From CAISTG01 sp964455185 (GTDB taxonomy: Bacteria > Patescibacteriota > Patescibacteriia > 2-01-FULL-39-33), in NCBI GenBank assembly GCA_964455185.1, contig CAYVUR010000001.1:1-64000 (forward strand): a stretch of DNA of 64,000 nt, given 5' to 3'. The position numbers and the translations under genes are program-made. Positions 40,352-51,200 of the stretch are shown one piece after another. Within the stretch, counting starts at the first letter, position 1; every line of letters begins with the position of its first letter. The notes under the pieces are model-generated. The model saw nothing but the letters and a program-made list of their open reading frames with translations, had not been told where the DNA came from and searched no databases.

Positions 40352-41184
40352 TGGAAATTAAAGAAATTTGTAAAAATTTTGGCATTATACCCTCTAAATC
40401 TAAAGGGCAAAATTTTTTAATTGATAAAAATATAGTTAATAAAATAATAACAGTAAGTAATCTTAGTTCTCACGATATTATTTTAGAGATTGGTCCGGGA
40501 TTAGGAGTTTTAACTGATAAACTCTTAAAAGAAGCTGGTAAAGTAATAGCCGTTGAATTAGATTATAAAACATTTTTAATGCTTCAAAATAGATTTATTA
40601 AAGAAATTAATCTTGGTAAATTATTATTAATAAATGAAGATATTTTAAAAGTTAATTTTTCGACTTTTAATTTATCTGATTTTTCATTTAAATTGATTGC
40701 TAATCTTCCTTATAATATAACTTCAAAAATTTTTAGATTATTTTTAGAGGTTGGGCCTAGGCCAAGCGAAATGATAGTTATGGTTCAAAAAGAAGTAGCT
40801 CGTCGGATAATAGCTAAACCGGGCGATATGAGTTTATTATCTCTTTCTGTTCAGTTATATAGTGAACCAGAGTTATTGTTTGATGTTAGTTCTAATTGTT
40901 TTTGGCCTGTACCAGAAGTTGATTCTTCAGTAATTAGACTTAAATTAAAACAAAAAATTAGTCCGACTGACTATAAATTAATGTTTCGTTTAGCCAGAAT
41001 GGGCTTTGCTGCTAAAAGAAAACAATTACATAATAATCTTTCTGGTGGATTAAAAATAGATAATAAAATAATTAAGAAAATAATTAGTAATTTAGGTTGG
41101 AATGAAAAAATTAGAGCCCAAGATTTATCAGTTTCTGATTGGATTGCTTTATCAAAAGCTATTAGTAATTTTTTAAAAATTTAA
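40351..41184 (+). CDS. rsmA: 16S rRNA dimethyladenosine transferase RsmA (KsgA)
   Basis: RsmA dimethylates two adjacent adenosines in helix 45 of 16S rRNA. The 277-residue product has PSKSKGQNFLIDKNIVNKII, the SAM motif LEIGPGLGVLTDKLL (about residues 47-61), VIAVELDYKTFLML, LINEDILKV, the catalytic motif NLPYNITSKIFRLF, VQKEVARRIIAKPG and a C-terminal helical domain (FAAKRKQLHNNL). Length is normal. It overlaps the MFS gene by one base. Confidence 0.96.
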   Translation: MEIKEICKNFGIIPSKSKGQNFLIDKNIVNKIITVSNLSSHDIILEIGPGLGVLTDKLLKEAGKVIAVELDYKTFLMLQNRFIKEINLGKLLLINEDILKVNFSTFNLSDFSFKLIANLPYNITSKIFRLFLEVGPRPSEMIVMVQKEVARRIIAKPGDMSLLSLSVQLYSEPELLFDVSSNCFWPVPEVDSSVIRLKLKQKISPTDYKLMFRLARMGFAAKRKQLHNNLSGGLKIDNKIIKKIISNLGWNEKIRAQDLSVSDWIALSKAISNFLKI

Positions 41185-41248
41185 AAGATAGTTTTGATAA
41201 TTTTTATTGCTTTATAAATTATATTTATGTTTTAATATAAATTAATTT

Positions 41249-41303
41249 TTGGCCGCTTAATTAATTTATGGTATAATTTAATTAATGAGTTATCCACAAT
41301 TTA
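41249..41303 (+). promoter_or_regulatory. Promoter of the type IV secretion-like operon with a DnaA box in the leader
   Basis: TTGGCC (41249-41254), 17 bp, TGG-TATAAT (41272-41277). The predicted start is near 41284, and a TTATCCACA DnaA-box match at 41290-41298 falls between it and the ATG at 41304. No Shine-Dalgarno is visible. A protein bound there would block initiation, so regulation by DnaA is a reasonable inference. Confidence 0.6.
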
Positions 41304-42212
41304 ATGGAAGAACAAAAAACAACAAATGATAACAATCTTTATAATGATAACTGGTCAAATCAAGCCTTTTTTATTGAACAAAAAAGATTGCTCCGTAAAG
41401 AAAAAATTAATTCAATAATAATTATTATAGTCGGCTTGAGTGCTTTGTTTTTTGGTTTATTTGGAATGTTAGCAAATATTTCTAATCCTTTTGCTGATAT
41501 TTTAAAAATTGGCCAAGCTCAGTTAAAAGAAGAAGCAGAAAAGGAAAAAATGCAATTATTAGCATTACAAACAACCGATATTGATGGTGATGGTTTAGTT
41601 GATTATTTAGAACTTAATAAATATGGTACCAATCCTTATTTAAAGGATAGTGATGGTGATGGAATTGATGATAGTGAGGAAATATCAAGAGGATTGGACC
41701 CTAATTGTCCTCAAGGACAACAATGTCTTAATACAAATTTTATTAATAATGTTAATAATAATAGTAGTTCTTCGGAAAATATTCCTACTTTAGTTACGGA
41801 AATTCCTTTAGAAAACGGCACTGTTGCTATTACTCCAGATTTTTTAAGACAAGTACTTATTGAAAGTGGTTTTGATAAAGAAATGCTGGCTGAAGTGCCG
41901 GATTCGGAAATTATGGCGTTGTTTCAAGAATATGTCAAAACTAATCCTGAAATAGCTAGTAAATATTTTAACACATCCGAAGGAGAACAAGTAAAAACTT
42001 CTTTGCCAGAGCCTAATGCTTCTAATGTTAATCTTTCTTCATTAGGAGTAACAAGTTTAGAAGATTTAAAAAATCTTTCAGGTAGTCAAATTAGAACTCT
42101 AATGATACAATCTGGCGCTCCAGAAGATTTACTTAAAACAGTTTCTGATGATCAATTAAAAGAATTATTTTTGAAAAAAATAGAAGAAAAAATTAATTCA
42201 AATAGCAATTAA
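41304..42212 (+). CDS. Membrane protein with thrombospondin type 3 calcium-binding repeats
   Basis: The 302-residue protein has a charged N-terminus, one membrane helix (IIIIIVGLSALFFGLFGMLA, about residues 34-53) and an outer domain. Residues about 91-130 contain two Asp-rich loops, DIDGDGLVDYLELNKYGTNP and DSDGDGIDDSEEISRGLDPN, the calcium-binding pattern of thrombospondin type 3 repeats. Two similar helical segments follow (LRQVLIESGFDKEMLAEVPD and IRTLMIQSGAPEDLLKTVSD), each ending in an L/M-x-L/E-LF motif, apparently an internal duplication. It is the first gene of the operon, 6 bp before the giant gene, and probably faces the cell exterior. Confidence 0.72.
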   Translation: MEEQKTTNDNNLYNDNWSNQAFFIEQKRLLRKEKINSIIIIIVGLSALFFGLFGMLANISNPFADILKIGQAQLKEEAEKEKMQLLALQTTDIDGDGLVDYLELNKYGTNPYLKDSDGDGIDDSEEISRGLDPNCPQGQQCLNTNFINNVNNNSSSSENIPTLVTEIPLENGTVAITPDFLRQVLIESGFDKEMLAEVPDSEIMALFQEYVKTNPEIASKYFNTSEGEQVKTSLPEPNASNVNLSSLGVTSLEDLKNLSGSQIRTLMIQSGAPEDLLKTVSDDQLKELFLKKIEEKINSNSN

Positions 42213-42218
42213 TAGTTT

Positions 42219-45200
42219 ATGAATAATAAACTCAAGATATATTTTTTTGTTGTAGTGTCATTGTTTATGTTTTTGGCGTCCACAACTCGTGCAGAGGCGC
42301 AAGTCAATGAGATTTACATGGAGGGTAATAGTGTTCTCTGGACTGGTGATAATTTTTCTTTAAACGTGACTCCTTGTGTTGGTGATCAATATATAGAAGG
42401 AACCGCTTTTACTAAAAATCAAGCTGATTGTATTGAAAAACTTATTCAAAACCTTGATAAGAATACACAAAAAACAATTCAAGCTTACATGAAAAAACGT
42501 TTACGTGAAGAGTGGTGGGATCAAATGAAAACTAAGCTTAAAGAAGCAATGGCTGGAGCATTTAAAAAGTCATTAGAAAATATAGCACGTCAAATTGGTA
42601 GAGATACTGCTGTTTGGGTTGCTTCTGGCGGTCGTGGCCAAAAGCCATTGTTTATTACTGAAGGTTGGGGTGCTTATATGAAAAATATTGCTGATGTAGC
42701 TTTAGGAGATTTTATTGACCAAATAGGACAGAGTTTTGGTGTTGATTTATGCGAACCAGATTTTAATATTAAATTAGCTATTATTCTTGGAATAGATGAT
42801 AGGCAAACGAGAAGAGTTAGATGTAGTTTTTCTAAAATTATTCAAAATTGGGAAAGTGCTATTTCTAACTTTAATTTTTCTGTAGAATATCGCGCTGCAT
42901 TAAGACCAGGTGAAAATGATATTTCAGTAGCTTTAATATTGGCTGACAAAAAACATAATTATATTGCTGGAATTGTGGAAGCAGCGGCTAAAGAGGCAGA
43001 AACTCAAGGTCTTTGGGCTAATATTAAAGATATTGCAGGCAAAATTCTTACTCCCGGTAGTATGATTCATGATAAATTTAAAAGTGATATTCATGATACT
43101 TCTAAATTAGGCTGGGAAACATTTACTGATACTATTTGGGATTTAATAGGTTCATTTTTAGATACTTTAGTGGGACAATTAGCTCTTAATCTTAAAAATG
43201 GATTTTTTTCTTCCAGTCCTGTTAAAAGTGATGATAATTCAAATCTTCCTGATTTAAGTTCTTTATTTAATCCTTGGTCTTCTCCAGTAGTAGCAGGAAT
43301 TAAAGGTGCTGAAGGTAAATTTAATTATCTTAAAACTTCAACCATTAAAGTTGGCGGTCAATATGATTTGCTTAATAAACTTACTGCTTGTCAAGATCCT
43401 AATAATCCGGGACCAATGGGTTGTGTGTTAGATGTTAATTTAGCTTCTGCTATTAGACAAAAAACTTTAGTTAAAGATTTACCAGAAGAAATTTTAAATC
43501 GACCCTTTGTTCCTTTAGCTAATAAAGTTGAAAATCCTAATGAGTATTTTAGTTTACGCGGCGTAACAATTTTAAGAAAATATCGTATTGTTCCGGTTGG
43601 TTGGGAATATGCGGCTAATTTAATTTCTCAGTTAGCAGCAAAAAATCCAAATTTCAAAGCCCCGACTCTTAAACAAATAATGAACGAATTTAATAATACT
43701 AACAGTGATTACTTTGGTTTAATTGATCCTTTTTGGGTATTGAAAGCCCCAGATATGTTCTGTCGTCGCGAAGGGTATGGACCGCAAAATTCTTTTTCTG
43801 GAGATCAAAATGGAGCAATATTTAGAGATAATTATTGTGCTGACGAACAACAATGTATTAAAGAAAACGATGATGGTTCTTGTGCTGCTTATGGTTATTG
43901 TACAGAAGAACGTCGTGTTTGGAATTTTGGTAAATCTTGCGAGCCTAGATATAATACTTGCAATACTTATGTTAATCGTTTGGGACAAACCAATTATTGG
44001 TTAACTAATACTTTGGATTTCAGAGATTGCGATCAATCAACAGTTGGTTGTCGTTGGTTTAGTATAGAATATAATCCAGTTTCGAAATATTGGGTTGGAG
44101 CATATGAAAGTAATTTTTATACAGTTAATAACGAAACTACAGAGCAACAAATAACTCTTTCTGATGATAGTGGTTGGTTAGTAAGAGAAAATCAATATGT
44201 TAGTAATAATAAACAATTAATAATGGCTTCTCCTTGCACTGAGGTTTTATGCAAGGATCCAGCAATGAATGGTAAATGTAATTTTGTTAATAGGGCTTGT
44301 AAATTTAACACTGGTCTTTCTTGTAGTATACCTAGTGGAGGCATCAATTGTCGTTTACCTATTTGTGATAGCCAAACTGATGCTTTTGCTTCGGGAAATG
44401 GAGGATTTGAAGAACAGGAAGGTATTTATACTGATAATGCTAAAAAATGGAGTGATGAACTTTCCTTTATTACTCTAAATAATAGAGCTTATAGAGAAAT
44501 TAATGGCGGTAAATCAGGAGCTGGTTTACGAGTTTTAGCTAATGGCTCACCATCAGATATTTTATTATTATCAGATTCTTTTAGTGTAAATCCCGGATCG
44601 TCTTACCATTTAAAATTTGACCTGCGAGGTTCTGTGGGAAATCAGGGAAAAGTTTTTGTATTTGTTTATGGTGGAGATAAAAGAATTAATTCTAATAATT
44701 TATCTGATATTAAAATTCTTGGTTCTATAGAAATAAATGCAGGTTATATAAGTAATAATTGGACATCTTTTAGAAGTTCTGAATTTCAAGTACAAGAGTT
44801 TTCTACAGCTACAATAGCAATTATGGCGCCACAAGGAACTTTTGCTGATATTAGATTTGATAACTTTTCTTTAAATGAAGTTAGTAGTAAATGTTTTGAA
44901 AATTCGGTTACAGTTTTTTCTTCAATAAAGCAAGAAGATAGGGAAAATATTAAAGATATTTATTTTGATCGAGATGCAGAATCTTGTTCACCGGATTCTG
45001 CTGGATGTAGTCAATTTTTACGCTTGAAGGCTGGGATTGGTACTAATTTAGTTTATGATGGAGGTTTTGAATATGGTGATTTTGATTGGAATAGTTATTG
45101 GGGGGGTAGTAAATTAAGTCCGATAGCAGAAATTAAAGATGGTAAAGCAAAATTAAGATATTCAACTGCATCTTATAGTACATATAAACCTATAAATGTA

Positions 45201-48200
45201 GAACCAAATGATTATTATACAGTTTCTTTTGATGCCGCTCAAACATCAGATACTAATCATCATGAAATAAAATTTGAGATGGCTTTTGTTAGTGATATAA
45301 ATTATGCTGGAAAATATCATTATGAAGTTAAAGATACTAATTGTAGCCAAACTGGAGATAACACAATTACTTTAATTTTTACTCCAGAATCTACTAATAT
45401 GAAGCGTCAATCTTGTTGGTTTAAGGTACCTAGTGGAGCTAAGATATTACTATTTAAACCTTTTGCTTCATCTGAAACAGCTGAAATTTATTTTGATAAT
45501 TTAAAGATAGAGAAAGTTAATTATCCTTCTCTTACTCCAACTGCTTATACTCCTTATAATTTAGAAGATATTCAAAATCAACAAGTTACTTATTTAAGAA
45601 AGGCTCCTGATTATTTCAATTGTTATTATTATACAGCAGAAGGAGTTAAGCGTTGGCCTATAACACCAAGTGAATTAAATTCAGTATTGGCCAATCGTAG
45701 TTTAGCTTGTTCGCAGTTTGCGGGAGTTTGTGCGCCATATGAAGTAGGGTGCGAATTATATAAACCACTTAATGGTGATCCTACTGTGCCGGGTGTTGCT
45801 AATGATATTGATGTTTGTCCAGCTGAATGCGCTGGTTATCAAGTTTATAAACAAGAAGTCACTAGATTTGTAAATGATAAATATCGTCAATTTATAACTG
45901 ACAATAAAATTAAATATTGTTCGGCTTCTTATGCTGGTTGTGATGAATTTACTAATCTAGATGAATTAGGCAGAGGAGCGGAAGCTAAAGAATATTATTC
46001 AGCTATTCGCGCTTGTCAAAAACCAGACATTGATGATGGCGCTTTTTATACTTGGGAAGGAAGCGATGTTACAGGTTATCAGCTTAAAGCTTATAATTTA
46101 AAAAAATCTACTAGTACAGATCCCGACCCCAATGGAATCGGTGGAATTGCTCCTTGTACCAATCTTTTTTATGACAATCAAGGTAAACCTAAATGTAATG
46201 ATCCTAGTACATGGCCTACTTCTTCCGAGGAACTTGAAAAGGCTGGTTTCTGTACTGTTAACGATTTAGTTACTAACGCTGATTGTCGTCAATTTTATGA
46301 TGTTGAAGGTAATGTTCATTATAGATTATTATCTCGTACTATTTCAGTATCTAATAATTGTCATCCTTATCGTCGTACTATGACACAAAATTCTACGGCA
46401 GAAACTGAAGAAGATTGTAAAAGTCATAGTGGTTGGTGGAATAGTAATAACGAATGTATTTACATGGCAATTCCAGGAGAAGGAATGAAATGTCCGGCCT
46501 CAGCTAAAGGTTGTCGCGCTTATACGGGAAATAAAGGTAATAATGTTCGTAATATAATAGAAGTTGCTAATTTTGGTTTGCAGTCTTCAACTACTGGAAG
46601 TTGGGTAGGAGCAGACGGTACGTCTAATGGATTATTCGTGTCTTCCGAATCAACCTTTCCCGGTGGCAATTCTTTGATGAATCGAGGTACCACAGTTATT
46701 AAGCATCCAGTAAAGATAAAGAAAGGTAAAACTTATATTTTAAGTTTCTGGGCTAAAGGCAGTGACAATTTTAGTATGGATTCGATAAAGTTTACTGGCG
46801 CTGGTACAGATACTTCTAAATATTTTGCCGTTAAACAAATTCGAGATGATAATTTGCTTTCTAATCGTCCTAACTTTAAACAAGATTGGAATTTATATCA
46901 ATTAGGGCCGGTTTTTGTTGATTGGGAGCCATCAGATAATGAATATTTAGAATTTAATTTACCAACTGGAGCAGGAATTACTGCTTATAACATTTATTTA
47001 GATAATGTAATTCTAAAAGAAATTGTTAATAATGTTTATGCTATTGAGAATTCTTGGTATACTCCTGTTTCTTGTGATAATAAATTAGATGATCCTGACG
47101 GATCAAAGAGTATAACTACTGGAAGTTGTCAAGATTCAGCTTCAGGTCGTTGTTCAATTGGAGAAATGTTGGGTTGTACTGGTTATACTAATAGAGCTAA
47201 TCAAACTGTTTATTTAAAATCTTTTGCTTCATTGTGTCGTTCTGAAGCAGCGGGTTGTGAAGCTTTAATTGATACTAAAAATAATAATACTTCTTTAGCT
47301 AAGAGTTATCATGTAGGTGATAATTCACAAGTTAATGTTTCCGCTGATGAACAAGTTTATTTAGTAAATAGTCCACAATTTTCATGTCCTGCTTCTGATA
47401 AAGGTTGTACTCCATATGGATTGCCAATTATTGATCAGCAAGATAATGTTATAAGTTATCAAAGTGTTTTTATTAAGAATCAACCGGATAAATACGAAAT
47501 TGATCTTTGTTATGCTAAAAATCTTTGGTGTGAAGAATACTCTGCTAATGGAGGAGCAAAATATTTCAAAGACCCACACAACAAAATTTGTGTTTATGGT
47601 TCCACTAGAACCTCTACTTCTGCTATTTGGTATAAAATTGGCACTAATGGTGATCCTTGTGATGTAACATTTAATCAAACTTATGGTACTGGTTATGGTA
47701 GTTTAGAAAAGAAATTACAACCAGTAGGAGTAGTTTCGGGAGCTACTTATTCAAGTAGTGGAGAACCGGTTTATACGGGTTGGGCAGGAGCTTGTTCTCA
47801 GGATCAATCTGGTTGTACAGAATTTGTTGATCCACTTACAGAGATGTATAAGGAGGAGCTAGGAAAACTTAATTCCGATAATTCCGTTTCTTATTTACTC
47901 AAAGCAAATACTTTATATTCTATTTCTAATGATAGTTTTTATAAAATAAATATAAATTCAGATAATTGTGAATTTATTCCTCAAGACATTACTTATTCTC
48001 GTCCAGGAGATACTAGTAGTGGCTATCTTTATTATGCTAAACCTAATTCAGATGATAAGTATTGTAATGTTACTATTTCATCATCTGATAATAAAATTAA
48101 AGTAGCTAAAGCGGGTGTTTATTATAAGATAGCTAATTCAGTTGATAAATCAAGTTGTAATGGTTTAGTTGATTTTGGTACAGGCTGTGTATTATTCAAT

Positions 48201-51200
48201 GACCGTAGTGGAATTGATTATTCTACTACTACCATGTTTGGTAGAAATAAGTATCTCAATTTTGATGCTAATTATACTTATTTTATTCAAGGATATCCTT
48301 TTTCTTCTCAAAAAGTAGGACCAAAAACCGCTCAAGAAGCATTAAATAGTGGTAGCACACAAAATAGTAATAATACAGATATTATTTTACAAGTTAAACC
48401 AGATAGAACTTGTTCTAATTGGCTTGCTTGTACTTCTTATATTAAAGGCGATGGCAATTCTAGTAATGAGAAGTTTGGTGAGAAAGATTATTGTTTAAGT
48501 GTTAATGCTTGCGATGAATTAAGCGAAGATAATCAATGTAGTCATTTAGTTTCCACTAACAAAGAAATTATTGACCTTACAAGTACAACAACGAGATTAT
48601 CTTATTTAAATAAAACAGGTTATTCTGTTCCCGGACTTTATCCTGTTGATCAAATGAAATATGAGGGCCAAGGTGCTAATGTTGGTAATGGTAATTTTGA
48701 AGTAAAACTTAATAGTGGCAAACCATTAAGTTGGGTTAATTGGTCACAGAATATAGCTTGGGATCCATCAATGTTTAGTGTTGTTTATGATCCTAAAAAT
48801 GCTCCAGAAGGAAGTAATTATTTAAGGATTAATTTTAAATCAACAGCAAAGTCAGAGATAATAGATGTAATTTCTGGACAAGATTATTATTTATCAGCTT
48901 GGATAAATACTGAATCTTTAAAATCTTCTTCTTCACCATTAAAAGAAAGAGCTGAAATAGTAGTAATGAATGCAGAGAAAGATGAAGAAATAAATAGAGT
49001 TATGGTTTCTGCTGGATTGCCTTGGGCTCGAGTTACTCGTAAATTTACTGCTAATGCTAAATCAATTTATTTACTTTTAAGAAATTCTCCAGATGGTCCC
49101 CCATTTAGTACTAGTAATACTGGTCAACCAGTAGGTTATTCTCTTTTTGATGATATACAAATTACTCCTGTACTTAATGATAATGGAGATGGTTTAATGC
49201 TTCCTAAAACTTGTCGTATCTATCCATCGGCAGATGCTCCAGCTTGTAAATATAGTTCTGGTAATACTAATTATTATGGTTGGTATGGCTATTGTTTAAC
49301 TCCCGATCCTAATCGTCGTAGCGATTGTTTACAATGGTTTCCTGTTGATAAAATTAAAGGTGAATTTAGTAGTGACTACGCTTTAGGTTATGATAATCGA
49401 GCGCCTTTGTATTATTGTATAGATTGGGACATTGTCTCTTTTAATATTAATGATTTAGGAGTAATTGGAAATATTGGAGAAGACGTTAAAGCAAAATATA
49501 GACAAAAAGTAAGTGCAATAATAACTGATAATAGAAAAGTAACACCGATTGCTTTTAATATTGATCCTGAATATGCTGGAATGTTTCGTTATCCTTATAT
49601 TTATAGATTTATTTTTGTAGGAGCATTTGGTGGACTTCAAAGAGATAATAATTTTAAACTTTTACCAATACTCACTTTTATGTATCCAAAGTGTGCGGTA
49701 GGATTTTTTGGATATCTGCCAATTTTTCATGGTAGTGATTGTAAAGATATTTTTAAATCACATTCAATTTTTAGTAGTAGCACAGAAGAAGAAATTAAAA
49801 ACGAAGTTTGGATAAAAGATATTTTTGAAAGTTGTTTAGCTCCTGAGTTTAAGAAAGGTGGAAATGAAGGTTTTTGGATGGATAAAATGTGTGGAGATGG
49901 ATTGGAAAATGGAGAGTATTGGCATGGTAAACAAATTGGTAAAAGTAGTAATCAAACATATAAAGGAACATATAAAGGCTCTTTATATTTTTCTTCTTCT
50001 CTTCCTCTTTCTTCTCCTTCTTCTTCAAGCACTGATTTAATAGAATTTACATCTAATAATTCTAAGACTGAAATTGCTGATTTTGATGGTAGTATAGATG
50101 GATATATGGATGATTATACATATAAAAATGATGGTAAAAGAATTGATTATTATCAATGTCTTAATAGAGAAAAAAAAGTTTGGGATTGGGACAATAATGA
50201 TTGTTCAGTAGAAGTATATGATTTTTGTTATTATAAAAATACTTTTTGTGAACTAGATAATCCAAATAATTATGAAGGCGAGAGTAGTTGTAGAGAATTT
50301 TGTTTTGGTACTCTTGATAGTATTGATGACGAAATAGAAAGTTGTATTAAAGAAAAAGTTCAACAAGCCAAAGCAGACAGAGGAGATTGCAATTTTGCCG
50401 GCTTAAATATAAGCCAATGGATTAGATGTGTAGTTAATAAATTAGTAAACATAATTTCAAGTATATGGCTCAGTGTATCAAATATTGCTTGGAACGACAC
50501 TGAAGATGTTTGGGGTGGTTTTGGAGCTTTTGGTTTTGTTATAGAAGGTATAGATATTAAACCATTAGTATTTCCCACTACTTTTTCTGGGGCTTTGAAT
50601 GCTCCTAATATAATATTCGCTATAGAATTAGTAGCTAATGCTATTAAAGCAATTGGAGGCCAAGCTACAGAAAATATATTTATTGGAGTAGGTGCTTCAG
50701 GAGTTAAAATTATAACTGATCAAGATTCAAAGTATGCCAGTTCTTTGACTGATCCCGATCCTAATGTTTCTGGAAATGTTTTGGGTTATGCTTGGTTTTT
50801 AAATACATCAGAATTAAAAGGTGCTGGATTAGTTGGTCATTTTGAAGGATATATGAATATTCCTTATTGTAAAAAATTTGTTAAAGTTGTAACAGCTTCA
50901 GGACAGAATAAAGCTTATTATAGTAAAGTGGGATTAGGTTCTAATTATAGTTATACTGTTAACGCTCAATCTTTTGGACCAAATCCAGCTTCAACTGCGA
51001 CTTTTACTTATAATATGGATTATATGCCTTTTGGAGCTATTGTGCCGCCGTCATCTGGTAATATAGATGAACCAATAACTTGGGATAGTAAAACACTTTC
51101 TAGTATTGATCAGGGAAATATTAATTTACCAGGTGTAAATGTTTCTGGATTACAATTAATACAACCTACAGTTATAGGAGTTAATTATTCAGCAACTAAA

